Assembly (NCBI RefSeq): GCF_013523165.1
Contig: NZ_JAAMQI010000029.1
Coordinates: 1-40,753 of the forward strand
From: Pseudomonas entomophila
GTDB lineage: Bacteria > Pseudomonadota > Gammaproteobacteria > Pseudomonadales > Pseudomonadaceae
Length of the DNA stretch: 40,753 nt
Direction: 5' to 3'
Part shown: positions 9,351-18,068 of the stretch, piece after piece
How positions within the stretch are numbered: the first letter of the stretch is position 1
Layout: each line of letters opens with the position of its first letter
Made by a program: the position numbers and the translations under genes
Notes under the pieces: generated by a model
What the model was told of the DNA's origin: nothing
Databases searched by the model: none
Seen by the model: the letters and a program-made list of their open reading frames with translations, nothing else

Positions 9351-9824
9351 TTGCCCCATTTCACGCCCGAAAACTTCTCGCATTGCGCCATCGGCCTGCT
9401 GCTGGGCCGGGCTGCGCTGCTCAAGGACCGTGTCCTGGATGGCCACCTCGAACCCCATGGCGTCACCGCCGCGCAGTTCAAGGTGCTGATCATCGTCACC
9501 CAGTACCAGGTCGACACGCCGGCCGAGGTGTGTCGCTACCTGGGCCTGGACAGCGGTTCGATGACGCGCATGCTCGACCGCCTGGAGCACAAGGGCCTGG
9601 TGCGTCGGCAACGCTGCCCGACCGATCGGCGCGTGGTACGCCTGGAGCTGACCGAGGACGGCCAGGCCCTGGCCGACCGCCTGCCGGAGATCGGCGCGGC
9701 GGCGATGAACGACCTGGTCGGGGTGCTCGAGGCCGACGAGCTGCAGACCCTCGAACGCCTGCTGACCAAGGTGCTGTGCAACGCCGGTGACCCACTGACC
9801 CTGCGCCGCTTCGGCGATCGCTGA
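9351..9824 (+). CDS. MarR-family transcriptional regulator, 157 aa
   Basis: Winged-helix repressor expected to control the emrAB-type efflux genes that follow. The core is typical: HGVTAAQFKVLIIVTQY (helices 1-2), TPAEVCRYLGLDSGSMTRMLDRLE (recognition helix) and the wing KGLVRRQRCPTDRRVVRLELTEDG with its conserved D-R-R. Start choice is uncertain. TTG at 9351 gives a protein beginning (M)PHFTPENFSHCAIGLLLGR with AGG 6 bp upstream, which I prefer; an in-frame GTG at 9312 would add 13 residues. emrA follows 34 bp after the stop. The 5' untranslated region is long (about 110 nt) and contains a 16-codon open frame at 9289-9339. Confidence 0.88.
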   Translation: MPHFTPENFSHCAIGLLLGRAALLKDRVLDGHLEPHGVTAAQFKVLIIVTQYQVDTPAEVCRYLGLDSGSMTRMLDRLEHKGLVRRQRCPTDRRVVRLELTEDGQALADRLPEIGAAAMNDLVGVLEADELQTLERLLTKVLCNAGDPLTLRRFGDR

Positions 9825-9858
9825 CACTCCCTGATTCGACTTTTTCCAAGGTATCGCC

Positions 9859-11058
9859 ATGGCCACTCCTGCGGACACTCCCTCTACTTCTCCGGCTCCC
9901 CAGCAGTCCTCGCGCAAGCGCAAGGTGCTGCTGCTGGGCCTGCTGTTGCTCGTGGTGCTTGGCGCCGCCGGCTTTTGGGCCTGGTATTCGCTCGTCGGTC
10001 GCTGGTACGAAAGCACCGACGATGCCTACGTCAGCGGCAACGTGGTCGAGATCACCCCCCTGGTGACCGGCACCGTGACTCGCATCGGCGCCGACGACGG
10101 CGACCTGGTGCAGGCCGGCCAGGTGCTGCTCACCTTCGACCCGAGCGACAGCGAGGTGGCCTTGCAGTCGGCCGAGGCCAACCTGGCCCGCACCGTACGC
10201 CAGGTACGCGGGCTGTACAGCAACGTCGATGCGCTCAAGGCCCAGGTACAGAGCCGCCAGGCCCAACTGAAGACGGCCCGCGACAACTACGGTCGACGCA
10301 AGGAGCTGGCGTCCAGCGGTGCGATCGCCGCCGAGGAGCTGTCGCATGCCCAGGATGACCTGACCAGTGCGCAGAGCGCCCTGGACAACGCCCGTCAGCA
10401 GTTGGCCACCAGCACGGCCCTGGTCGACGATACCGTGGTCGCCTCTCACCCCGACGTGATGGCCGCTGCCGCCGACTTGCGCCAGGCCTACCTCGCCCAT
10501 GCCCGTACCACCCTGGTGGCGCCGGTGACCGGGCATGTCGCCAAGCGCACCGTGCAGCTGGGCCAGCGCCTGCAACCGGGCGCGGCGACCATGGCGGTGA
10601 TCCCGCTGGACGAGGTGTGGATCGACGCCAACTTCAAGGAGACCCAGCTGCGTGACATGCGCATCGGCCAGCCGGTGGACGTCACCGCCGACCTGTATGG
10701 CGACGACATCGTCTACAAGGGGACGGTCGAGAGCCTGGGCGCCGGGACCGGCAGCGCCTTCGCCCTGCTGCCGGCGCAGAACGCCACCGGCAACTGGATC
10801 AAGATCGTCCAGCGCGTGCCGGTGCGCATTCACCTGGACCGCGAGCAGCTGAAGCAGCACCCGCTGCGCATCGGCCTGTCCACCGTGGCCGAGGTCGACC
10901 TGCACGATCAGAGCGGCCCGACCCTGGCCCAGCAGCCGCCACGCCAGGCGCCGTTCGCCACCCAGGTCTATGACCAGCAGTTGGCCGAGGCCGACCAGCT
11001 GATCACCCGCCTGATCCGCGAGAACAGCGCCGCCAGCGGCAAGTCGGCGCAGCGATGA
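9859..11058 (+). CDS. emrA: HlyD/EmrA-type membrane fusion protein of multidrug efflux pump, 399 aa
   Basis: Periplasmic adaptor linking the MFS pump encoded next to an outer-membrane channel. It has a short cytoplasmic N-terminus, one TM at about 23-42 (VLLLGLLLLVVLGAAGFWAW), the diagnostic STDDAYVSGN (52-61), a lipoyl/barrel region (ITPLVTGTV, DGDLVQAGQVL), an alpha-helical hairpin of about 100-200 (AEANLARTVRQVRGL, SGAIAAEELSHAQDDL) and a C-terminal barrel (LVAPVTGHVAKRTVQLGQ). Length is close to E. coli EmrA. The ATG at 9859 follows CAAGGT. The last 4 bp overlap the start of emrB, so the pair is translationally coupled. No outer-membrane factor gene is present, so the pump probably borrows a TolC-like protein encoded elsewhere. 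Confidence 0.9.
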   Translation: MATPADTPSTSPAPQQSSRKRKVLLLGLLLLVVLGAAGFWAWYSLVGRWYESTDDAYVSGNVVEITPLVTGTVTRIGADDGDLVQAGQVLLTFDPSDSEVALQSAEANLARTVRQVRGLYSNVDALKAQVQSRQAQLKTARDNYGRRKELASSGAIAAEELSHAQDDLTSAQSALDNARQQLATSTALVDDTVVASHPDVMAAAADLRQAYLAHARTTLVAPVTGHVAKRTVQLGQRLQPGAATMAVIPLDEVWIDANFKETQLRDMRIGQPVDVTADLYGDDIVYKGTVESLGAGTGSAFALLPAQNATGNWIKIVQRVPVRIHLDREQLKQHPLRIGLSTVAEVDLHDQSGPTLAQQPPRQAPFATQVYDQQLAEADQLITRLIRENSAASGKSAQR

Positions 11059-12590
11059 GCCAGAGCGCACCGGCCCAGTTCACCCCGCCGAGCCTGCTGC
11101 TGACCACCATCGGTCTGTCGCTGGCGACCTTCATGCAGGTGCTCGACACGACGATCGCCAACGTCGCCCTGCCGACCATCTCGGGCAACCTGGGAGTCAG
11201 CTACGAGCAGGGCACCTGGGTGATCACCTCGTTCGCCGTCAGCAACGCCATCGCCTTGCCGCTGACCGGCTGGCTGAGCCGACGCTTCGGCGAGGTCAAG
11301 CTGTTCATCTGGGCCACCTTGCTGTTCGTGTTGGCCTCGTTCCTGTGCGGGATCGCCCAGTCGATGCCCGAGCTGGTGGGCTTTCGTGTGCTGCAGGGGG
11401 TGGTCGCCGGACCGTTGTACCCGATGACCCAGACCTTGCTGATCGCCGTCTACCCCCCGGCCAAGCGCGGCATGGCCCTGGCGTTGCTGGCCATGGTCAC
11501 GGTGGTGGCGCCGATCGCCGGGCCGATTCTCGGCGGCTGGATCACCGACAGCTACAGCTGGCCGTGGATCTTCTTCATCAACGTGCCGATCGGCCTGTTC
11601 GCCGCTGCCGTGGTGCGCCAGCAGATGCGTGACCGGCCGGTGGTCACCAGCCGCCAGCCGATGGACTACATCGGCCTGCTGACCTTGATCGTCGGCGTCG
11701 GTGCCTTGCAGGTGGTGCTCGACAAGGGCAACGACCTGGACTGGTTCGAGTCGCCGTTCATCATCGTCGGCAGCCTGATCTCGCTGGTGTTCCTGATCGG
11801 TTTCGTGATCTGGGAGCTGACCGACCGTCATCCCATCGTCAACCTGCGCCTGTTCGCCCACCGCAACTTCCGCGTCGGCACCATCGTGCTGGTGGGCGGG
11901 TATGCCGGCTTCTTCGGCATCAACCTGATCCTGCCGCAGTGGTTGCAGACGCAGATGGGCTACACCGCCACCTGGGCGGGCCTGGCGGTGGCGCCGATCG
12001 GCCTGTTGCCGGTGATCATGTCGCCCTTCGTCGGCAAGTATGCCCATCGTTTCGACCTGCGCCTGCTGGCGGCGCTGGCGTTCCTCGCCATTGGCGGCAG
12101 CTGCTACATGCGGGCCGGGTTCACCGACCAGGTGGACTTCACGCACATCGCCCTGGTGCAGATGTTCATGGGGATCGGCGTGGCGCTGTTCTTCATGCCG
12201 ACCCTGAGCATTTTGCTCTCGGACCTGCCGCCCCAGCAGATCGCCGACGGCTCGGGTCTGGCGACGTTCCTGCGCACCCTGGGCGGCAGCTTCGCCGCCT
12301 CGCTGACCACCTGGATCTGGATTCGCCGGGCTGACCAGCACCATGCGTATTTGAGCGAGCACATCAGCACCTTTGAGCCGGCGACCCGGCATGCCCTGGA
12401 GACCTTGGGCGGCGCCAACGGGCAGAGTTACGCCCAGCTTGAACAGATCCTCAATGGGCAGGCGTACATGATGTCGACGGTGGACTACTTCATGATGATG
12501 ACCTGGGTGTTCGCCGGGCTGATCTTGCTGGTGTGGTTCGCCAAGCCTCCGTTCAGTGCCAAGCCGGCGCCGGGGTCGGGGGGGCATTGA
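11055..12590 (+). CDS. emrB: EmrB/QacA-type (DHA2) MFS drug transporter, 511 aa
   Basis: Proton-driven exporter with 14 predicted membrane segments. The family motifs are clear: LDTTIANVALPTISG in TM1 (motif D1), the loop GWLSRRFGEVKLF (motif A), GFRVLQGVVAGPLYPMTQTL (motif B region with the conserved Arg) and APIAGPILGGWITD (antiporter motif C), followed by SWPWIFFINVPIG. The ATG overlaps the emrA stop (ATGA). Together with the upstream MarR regulator this is a self-regulated efflux operon for hydrophobic toxic compounds; the actual substrates are unknown. A REP pair lies 97 bp after the stop. Confidence 0.92.
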   Translation: MSQSAPAQFTPPSLLLTTIGLSLATFMQVLDTTIANVALPTISGNLGVSYEQGTWVITSFAVSNAIALPLTGWLSRRFGEVKLFIWATLLFVLASFLCGIAQSMPELVGFRVLQGVVAGPLYPMTQTLLIAVYPPAKRGMALALLAMVTVVAPIAGPILGGWITDSYSWPWIFFINVPIGLFAAAVVRQQMRDRPVVTSRQPMDYIGLLTLIVGVGALQVVLDKGNDLDWFESPFIIVGSLISLVFLIGFVIWELTDRHPIVNLRLFAHRNFRVGTIVLVGGYAGFFGINLILPQWLQTQMGYTATWAGLAVAPIGLLPVIMSPFVGKYAHRFDLRLLAALAFLAIGGSCYMRAGFTDQVDFTHIALVQMFMGIGVALFFMPTLSILLSDLPPQQIADGSGLATFLRTLGGSFAASLTTWIWIRRADQHHAYLSEHISTFEPATRHALETLGGANGQSYAQLEQILNGQAYMMSTVDYFMMMTWVFAGLILLVWFAKPPFSAKPAPGSGGH

Positions 12591-12687
12591 GGCGGCGAGG
12601 CAGGAGGCGTTGTGCGGTGTTGGCCAGGGTGGTCCTGGGAGAGACGGGCGGCTCGGGTGCGTGATGACTGAGAGAGGAAGGGGCTGA

Positions 12688-12826
12688 TTTTACGGCCCCT
12701 GCGGGCCCGATCGCGGCACAGGGGCCGCTCCTACACCCGTAGCAGCACCGGGGTGAGTCAGACGGGCGCAATTCCCTCTGTAGGAGCGGCCCCCGTGCCG
12801 CGATCGGGCCCGCAGGGCCCGTAAAA
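12688..12826. repeat. Inverted REP pair
   Basis: TTTTACGGCCCCTGCGGGCC (from 12688) through GGGGCCGCTCCTACAC is mirrored by CTGTAGGAGCGGCCCC through GGGCCCGCAGGGCCCGTAAAA. It sits between the convergent emrB and aldo-keto reductase genes. The AAAA/TTTT ends give U-tracts on both strands, so it could act as a two-way terminator. Confidence 0.88.
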
Positions 12827-12872
12827 CCCGCCACCCCGAGCCATCAGCTTACCCCGATCTGACCGCCCCCCC

Positions 12873-13694
12873 TCACACCATCGCCAACCGTTGCTTGCGC
12901 GTCGGCGCTGGAAACGCCCGATCGATCGCTGCCAGATCCTGTGCCTCCAGTACCAGCGCGCCCGCCGCTGCATTGAGCCGCACATGCACCGGGTCCACGG
13001 CCTTTGGTATGGCGATCACCCCGTCCTCCCGTGTCACCCACGCCAGGCTTACCTGGGCCGGTGTAACCCCATGCCGCTCGGCGATCTGCGCCAGCACCGG
13101 GTGACCCAGTAACTGACCCGCCTGGGCCAAGGGGCAGTAGGCCATGGTCGGCACGTGCCGCGCCCGACTCCACGGCAACAGGTCGAACTCGATCCCGCGC
13201 TCTGCCGGGTTGTACAGCACCTGGTTGGTCGCACAGTCCGGGTTGTCCAACGCCTCCAGATCATCGACATCGAAGTTCGACACCCCCCAGCGCCCGATCT
13301 TGCCCTGTTCGCGCAGCCGTTCGAAGGCTTCCACGGTCTCCTCCAGGGGATAGCGGCCGCGCCAGTGCAGCAGGTAGAGGTCGATGCACTCGGTGCCCAA
13401 CCGCCGCAGGCTGCGTTCGCAGGCCGCCGCCACGCCCTGGCGGCTGGCGTTGTGCGGGTAGACCTTGCTGACCAGGATTACCTGGTCGCGACGCCCGGCG
13501 ATGGCCTGGCCGACCACCGTCTCGGCACCGCCTTCGGCGTACATCTCCGCCGTGTCGATCAGGGTCATGCCATGCTCGATCCCCTGTTGCAGGGCAGCCA
13601 CCTCGGCCGCTCGACGGCTCTGGTCCTCGCCCATGTACCAGGTGCCCTGGCCGATCACCGGCACCGTACGGCCGGCAAGCTTCACGTGACGCAT
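12873..13694 (-). CDS. Aldo/keto reductase, 273 aa
   Basis: NADPH-dependent oxidoreductase of the (beta/alpha)8 AKR superfamily. The catalytic tetrad is visible: Asp47 (LIDTAEMY), Tyr52, Lys77 (VSKVYP) and His110 (DLYLLHW). Other family marks are GQGTWYMGE near the start, GKIGRWGVSNFD, NQVLYNP, TPAQVSLAWV and VIAIPKA (cofactor binding). ATG 13694 is chosen over the TTG at 13709 because a near-perfect AGGAGGT lies 6 bp before it. It is the third gene of a minus-strand set behind two GNAT acetyltransferases (gap 63 bp). The natural substrate is unknown. Confidence 0.9.
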   Translation of the reverse strand: MRHVKLAGRTVPVIGQGTWYMGEDQSRRAAEVAALQQGIEHGMTLIDTAEMYAEGGAETVVGQAIAGRRDQVILVSKVYPHNASRQGVAAACERSLRRLGTECIDLYLLHWRGRYPLEETVEAFERLREQGKIGRWGVSNFDVDDLEALDNPDCATNQVLYNPAERGIEFDLLPWSRARHVPTMAYCPLAQAGQLLGHPVLAQIAERHGVTPAQVSLAWVTREDGVIAIPKAVDPVHVRLNAAAGALVLEAQDLAAIDRAFPAPTRKQRLAMV

Positions 13695-13757
13695 GTCCAC
13701 CTCCTGCAATCATCCATTGGCGTGGCAGTGGACAGCGCCCGACGGGCGATGCTCCCT

Positions 13758-14327
13758 TCAGCGTCCGCGACGGCGCGACACACGGGCCTCGATGTTCTTG
13801 CGGCCGATCAGCAGGGCAGGGGTCTCCACCACGGGATCGTCAGCCAGCCACTTGTACATCACCAGGCCGTCGACCAGCCCGAGCCGGGCATGGCGAAACA
13901 CCCGTGGCAGGCGCCCGACGGTGTCGAAGCCGAGCTTGGTCCACAGCGCCACCGCCACCTCGTTGGTGGCCACCACGCAGTTGAACTGCAAGGCCAGCAG
14001 GCCCTCCTGGCGTGCCAGTTTCTGCGAGTGCTCGCACATCGTTCGGGCCACGCCGCGCCCGCGTCCCGTTTCGCAGACCATGTAGCCGCAGTTGCCGACA
14101 TGGGCACCGGGGCCGGCGGCGTTGCGCTTGAGGTAGTAGCTGCCCAGCAACTGCCCGTCCGCTTCGGCGACCAGCGTGCGCAGGGGCAGCTCGAGCCACA
14201 GCTGGCGGGCCTGCTCGAAGGTCATTGCCGGGTCCAGGGCGTAGGTGTCGCCAGCGGCGACGATGGCCTGGAAGGTCGGCCAGAAGAGGACGAAATCGTC
14301 CTCGGTCATGGGGCGGATGTGGATCAT
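13758..14327 (-). CDS. GNAT-family N-acetyltransferase, 189 aa
   Basis: Transfers an acetyl group from acetyl-CoA to an amine. The chain starts MIHIRPMTEDDF and shows the GNAT order: the beta-4/beta-5 region LGSYYLKRNAAGPGAHVGNCGYMV, the CoA pyrophosphate loop GRGRGVARTMCEH (Q/RxxGxG/A type) and the terminal WTKLGFDTVGRLPRVFRH motif. The ATG at 14327 has CGGAG just upstream; residues read from 14489 do not belong to the family. The C-terminal tail is longer than the minimal fold (LVDGLVMYKWL plus about 28 residues, ending in arginines). It lies 85 bp behind another GNAT gene. The substrate is unknown. Confidence 0.88.
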   Translation of the reverse strand: MIHIRPMTEDDFVLFWPTFQAIVAAGDTYALDPAMTFEQARQLWLELPLRTLVAEADGQLLGSYYLKRNAAGPGAHVGNCGYMVCETGRGRGVARTMCEHSQKLARQEGLLALQFNCVVATNEVAVALWTKLGFDTVGRLPRVFRHARLGLVDGLVMYKWLADDPVVETPALLIGRKNIEARVSRRRGR

Positions 14328-14412
14328 GATGGCTCCGGAAGACGTGAGGGGATGAAGGCAGCCTGGGTAGTGCACGTCGGCATGCCTGGGGCACTGCGCC
14401 GCTGGCAGGCGC

Positions 14413-14910
14413 TCAAGCGCTTGCCACGGGCCGCCCTTCGGAGAAGGCCACCAGCCCATCGCCCTCCAGCCGGTAGCGAATCCACTCATCCTGCGCCTTG
14501 GCGCCTACCGCCTCGTAGAACCCGATCGCCGGTGCGTTCCAGTCCAGCACGCTCCATTCCAGGCGGCCGCAGCCGTTGGCCACCGCTTCACGGGCGATGT
14601 GCTGCAACAAGGTGCGCCCGGCACCGCCCCCGCGTTGCTCAGGCGTCACGTACAGGTCTTCCAGGTAGATGCCGTGACGCCCCAGCCAGGTGGAGTAGCT
14701 GTAGAAGTACACGGCGAAACCGATCGCCTGGCCGTCCCGTTCGCAGATCAGGCTGTGGGTCGTGCTGCCTTCGTCGAACAGCGTGCGTTCGATATCGGCC
14801 TGGGTCGCGATCACTTCATGGCGAGCGCGCTCGTACTCGGCCAGCTCGGTGATGAAGGACAGGATCTGCGCGGCGTCGGTGCGGCGGGCGGGGCGGATGG
14901 ACAGGCTCAT
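14413..14910 (-). CDS. GNAT-family N-acetyltransferase, diamine acetyltransferase-like, 165 aa
   Basis: The protein begins MSLSIRPARRTDAAQILSF and contains YLEDLYVTPEQRGGGAGRTLL, the acetyl-CoA binding loop, then GCGRLEWSVLDWNAPAIGFY and a C-terminal EWIRYRLEGDGL. The LEDLYV...R-G-G-G-x-G arrangement and the WSVLDWNxPAIxFY motif are typical of the SSAT-like (spermidine/spermine or thialysine) branch, so a polyamine or small diamine substrate is possible but not shown. The ATG at 14910 follows AGGAAG. It is first in a same-strand set with the second GNAT and the aldo-keto reductase, and divergent from the LysE exporter. Confidence 0.88.
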   Translation of the reverse strand: MSLSIRPARRTDAAQILSFITELAEYERARHEVIATQADIERTLFDEGSTTHSLICERDGQAIGFAVYFYSYSTWLGRHGIYLEDLYVTPEQRGGGAGRTLLQHIAREAVANGCGRLEWSVLDWNAPAIGFYEAVGAKAQDEWIRYRLEGDGLVAFSEGRPVASA

Positions 14911-15008
14911 GGTCAACTTCCTGGTTGGACAGCCTGCCATGGTAGCGGCCCGTGCAGCGCTTGCCGAGACCGGGCGGGCACATTGGCCGGATGCGGGACG
15001 ACGCGAGG

Positions 15009-15053
15009 GGTACAGTGAAGTGTATGGCTCCGTTAGTAGGTAACTGTATGGGT
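15009..15053. promoter_or_regulatory. MocR-like direct repeats upstream of the LysE exporter
   Basis: TGTATGG occurs at 15021-15027 and again at 15045-15051 (24 bp apart), with an inverted partial copy GTACAGT at 15010-15016. Direct or inverted repeats of this type (CTGTATGG...) are typical of sites bound by PLP-dependent GntR/MocR regulators in front of amine or amino-acid genes. No such regulator gene is adjacent here. The role is inferred. Confidence 0.45.
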
Positions 15054-15116
15054 CCGACACGCACAGCGTCCATTACGGTAGAACGACTCCAACAAAACGC
15101 TCTGGAACACGCCGCC

Positions 15117-15737
15117 ATGCTCGATTCCTTCGACCTGCTCAGCGCTTTCGTGCTGTTCGCCTTCGTCTCCTCGATCACGCCGGGGCCCAACAACACCATG
15201 TTGCTGGCCTCGGGTGTCAACTTCGGCGTGCGCCGCTCGATCCCGCATGCCCTGGGGATCAGCCTGGGCTTCATGGTGCTGGTGCTGGCGGTGGGCTTCG
15301 GTCTGGGCGAAGTGTTCAAGGCCTGGCCGCCGGCCTACACCGCCCTGCGCTTGGCCGGTGCTGCCTACCTGTTGTACCTGGCCTGGAAGATCGCCACCTC
15401 AGGGCCTATGGCCACTGACGCGCCAGGCACCCGCAAACCCTTGAGCTTCCTGGGCGCGGCAGCCTTCCAGTGGGTCAATCCCAAGGCCTGGGTCATGGCG
15501 ATCGGGGCGATCACCACCTACACGCCGGCCCAGGGTTACGTGACCAACGTCATCGTCATCGCCGCACTGTTCGCCCTGGTCAACCTGCCCAGTGTGGGAA
15601 TCTGGGTGATGTTCGGCAGCGCGCTGCGCAACCTGTTGCGCAACCCGCGCTGGCTGACGCTGTTCAACCTGCTGATGGCGGCGCTGCTGGTGATCTCGCT
15701 GTACCCTTTGCTGTTCATGGAGGCCGGTTTCTCCTGA
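15117..15737 (+). CDS. LysE/RhtB-family amino-acid exporter, 206 aa
   Basis: Small inner-membrane exporter with about six hydrophobic segments. The family signature SSITPGPNNTMLLASGVNFG lies in the first loop (residues about 18-37), followed by GVRRSIPHALGISLGF, a central LRLAGAAYLLYLAWKI and the FQWVNPKAWVMAIGA motif. Length is usual for RhtB-type proteins. The ATG at 15117 has GGAA 12 bp upstream; readings from further upstream run through the intergenic repeats. The exported compound is unknown; neighbouring acetyltransferases suggest amine or amino-acid metabolism. Confidence 0.92.
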   Translation: MLDSFDLLSAFVLFAFVSSITPGPNNTMLLASGVNFGVRRSIPHALGISLGFMVLVLAVGFGLGEVFKAWPPAYTALRLAGAAYLLYLAWKIATSGPMATDAPGTRKPLSFLGAAAFQWVNPKAWVMAIGAITTYTPAQGYVTNVIVIAALFALVNLPSVGIWVMFGSALRNLLRNPRWLTLFNLLMAALLVISLYPLLFMEAGFS

Positions 15738-15819
15738 GCCTTGCCGCGAGACGCCGGGCTCGGCCGGGCCGAGGAGTGGGGTATGATGCGCTCCCTTTCC
15801 TTCGAACGAGGCCCTGCCC

Positions 15820-16611
15820 ATGTCCTTGAGCGCTGAACAGATCCGTGAGTACCGCCGCTTCGCCGAGCACCTGGCCGCGTCGGCGGCGACGGCGATCCAG
15901 CCGTACTTTCGCGCCGAGCTGGCGGTCGAGGACAAGGGCGGACGGCTGTACGACCCGGTCACGGGCGCCGACCAGGCTGCCGAAGCGGCCATGCGTGCCA
16001 TTATCCAGGCGCAGTATCCCGACCACGGCATCCTCGGCGAAGAGCAGGGCGCAGTCGTGGGCAGCAGCCCGCTGACCTGGGTGCTCGACCCGATCGACGG
16101 CACCCGTGCGTTCATCACCGGCCTGCCGCTGTGGGGCACCTTGATCGCCCTCAACGATGGCACCCGACCGGTGCTCGGGGTGATGAACCAGCCGTTCACC
16201 GGCGAGCGCTTCATCGGCACGCCCGAAGGCGCCTGGCGGGGCGAGACCGTGCTCAAGACCCGTCGTTGCGCGGACCTGGCCTCGGCCACCTTGATGTGCA
16301 CCACCCCCGACATGTTCGACACCCCAGCCCGGCGCCAGGCTTTCGACACGGTTGCAGGGCAGGCGCGGCTGATGCGTTATGGCGGGGACTGCTATGCCTA
16401 CTGCATGTTGGCATCGGGGTTCGTCGACGTGATCGTCGAGGCCAGCCTGCAACCGTACGACGTGCAGGCCCTGATCCCGATCGTCGAAGGGGCTGGCGGG
16501 GTGATGACCGCCTGGGATGGCGGGACTGCGCAGCACGGCGGGTGCGTGGTGGCGTGTGGCGACCCGGCACTGCACGAGCAGGTGCTGGCAATGTTGCGCG
16601 GTGTGTCGTGA
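15820..16611 (+). CDS. hisN: Inositol-monophosphatase family protein, probably histidinol-phosphatase, 263 aa
   Basis: Mg-dependent phosphatase. Metal ligands of the IMPase fold are visible: GEE (73-75), DPIDGT (90-95) and the later Asp in QPYDVQALIPIVEGAGG. The early DPVTGAD (45-51) and the GDCYAYCMLASGFVDVIVEA segment resemble the HisN-type branch that hydrolyses L-histidinol phosphate rather than the SuhB branch. The substrate is nevertheless inferred, since CysQ- and inositol-type members share the fold. GAGG lies about 9 bp before the ATG. It is 82 bp downstream of the LysE gene on the same strand. Confidence 0.82.
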   Translation: MSLSAEQIREYRRFAEHLAASAATAIQPYFRAELAVEDKGGRLYDPVTGADQAAEAAMRAIIQAQYPDHGILGEEQGAVVGSSPLTWVLDPIDGTRAFITGLPLWGTLIALNDGTRPVLGVMNQPFTGERFIGTPEGAWRGETVLKTRRCADLASATLMCTTPDMFDTPARRQAFDTVAGQARLMRYGGDCYAYCMLASGFVDVIVEASLQPYDVQALIPIVEGAGGVMTAWDGGTAQHGGCVVACGDPALHEQVLAMLRGVS

Positions 16612-16699
16612 GGCGAGGCGGGGTGAGAGGCGCAGGGCTGCGGGGCTGGCAAGCCCGCTGCCTGCACCCGTAGCGCCCTCCGTGCAGATGCCAGCAAGC

Positions 16700-16760
16700 G
16701 CGGTCTTCTGCGAGCGGTCGTTAGGCTGCGAGGGGCCGCAAGACGGCCCGAGAAGACCGC
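16700..16760. repeat. Long-range inverted repeat between convergent genes
   Basis: GCGGTCTTCT (16700-16709) pairs perfectly with AGAAGACCGC (16751-16760). Inside, GGCCG (16734-16738) pairs with CGGCC (16744-16748) around CAAGA. It lies in the 216-bp gap between hisN and the esterase gene, which converge. It could be a terminator or a diverged REP; no U-tract is visible. Confidence 0.55.
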
Positions 16761-16827
16761 AGCCTCCCCACACACACACGCTGAAACTCCTCACAGCCCC
16801 CTTGACCAAGGCTGCTAGCCGCTCGTC

Positions 16828-17922
16828 TCAGCGCAGATCCGCCTTCAGGCGCTGGCCTGCATACGCCTGCGCTTGCTCGGCCTTCTTCACCACGGCCGCC
16901 GTCCCGAAGAACTCGTGCGTCACCCCTGAATACAGCTTGCGCTCGACACTGACGCCCGCGCTGCGCAGCGCCTGTTCCAGTTGCGCGCCGTCATCGCGCA
17001 GCGGGTCGATCTCGGCGTTGATGACGGTGACCGGTGGCAGCCCTTTCAGGTCGGCGTGGACCAGATCGATGCGCGGATCCTTCACGTCGGCCGGGGTGGT
17101 GCTGATCTGGTCGATGAACCACAGCATCATCGGCCGGTTGAGCGGGATGGCGTCGGCGTACTGCGTGTAGGACGCTGTCTGGGTGTCGTTCTGCGCCACG
17201 GGGTAGATCGCCAGCACATGCTTGGGCTGGGTCACGCCAGCCTTGTGCGCCGCCACGGCGGTGGCCACGGCCAGGTTGCCGCCGGCGCTTTCGCCGGCCA
17301 GGGCCAGGCGGGTCGGGTCGCCCTTGAGCGACGCGGCGTTGCGGCTGACCCAGCGGTAGGCGGCCAGGGCGTCGTCGTGGGCCGCAGGGAACTTGGCCTC
17401 CGGCGCACGGCGATAGTCGACCGAGACCACCACGGCGTTGGCCTGCTTGGCCAGGCCACGGGCGCCGGCGTCGTAGACCTTGCGGTCGGCGAACACCCAG
17501 CCGCCGCCGTGGAAGTAGACGATCACCGGGAACGGCCCGGTGCCGTCCGGGGTGTACACGGTAGCCGGCAGTGCGCCAGCGGCGCCTGGCACGGTGGTGT
17601 CGCGCGCGCTGACGCCAGGCACCAGTGCCTCGGGGCTGCTGTCGCGTTTCTGGTCGGCCAGCACGGCCTTGACGGCATCGGCGATGGTGGGTTGCTGGCG
17701 GGCTTCGGCGGGCGTGATCTTTTCCACGGCCTTGGCGTCGAAGCGTGCATACGTGTTCAGCACGGTCTGCATGTCCGAATCGGTGCGCAGCAGGCTCTTG
17801 GTGCCACTGACCGCCAGCTCCGACACCGAACGCTTGTCCGGGTCGCGGGCACAGCCTGCCAGGGCGGTGGTCACGCCAAGCACGGCAAGGGCGATCAGCG
17901 TCATGCGGTTGGGTTTGATCAT
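16828..17922 (-). CDS. HSL-type alpha/beta-hydrolase (esterase) lipoprotein, 364 aa
   Basis: Esterase of the hormone-sensitive-lipase family. The oxyanion motif HGGGW is at 138-142 and the nucleophile motif GESAGG at 210-215 (Ser212). The remaining triad is probably Asp306 (AEIDPLRDDG) and His336 (GVTHEFFG). The N-terminus is a lipoprotein signal with lipobox LAGC (Cys24), so the enzyme should be anchored to an envelope membrane. Between signal and catalytic domain lies an extra helical region of about 80 residues (AVEKITPAEARQQPTIADAV). The ATG at 17922 has AGGAGA upstream. The substrate is unknown. Confidence 0.9.
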   Translation of the reverse strand: MIKPNRMTLIALAVLGVTTALAGCARDPDKRSVSELAVSGTKSLLRTDSDMQTVLNTYARFDAKAVEKITPAEARQQPTIADAVKAVLADQKRDSSPEALVPGVSARDTTVPGAAGALPATVYTPDGTGPFPVIVYFHGGGWVFADRKVYDAGARGLAKQANAVVVSVDYRRAPEAKFPAAHDDALAAYRWVSRNAASLKGDPTRLALAGESAGGNLAVATAVAAHKAGVTQPKHVLAIYPVAQNDTQTASYTQYADAIPLNRPMMLWFIDQISTTPADVKDPRIDLVHADLKGLPPVTVINAEIDPLRDDGAQLEQALRSAGVSVERKLYSGVTHEFFGTAAVVKKAEQAQAYAGQRLKADLR

Positions 17923-18068
17923 CGGTCGTCTCCTGATAATGACGGCTGTAATGCGGCATACAGGGAAACCGACATGGCATGCCCCGGCTGGGTGGACGAA
18001 GGTCAACCCCACCTGCATGAGGCGTTCGGAGGCGTGAAATCGTTCCAACTGGATGGTGAAGGCGCGGC

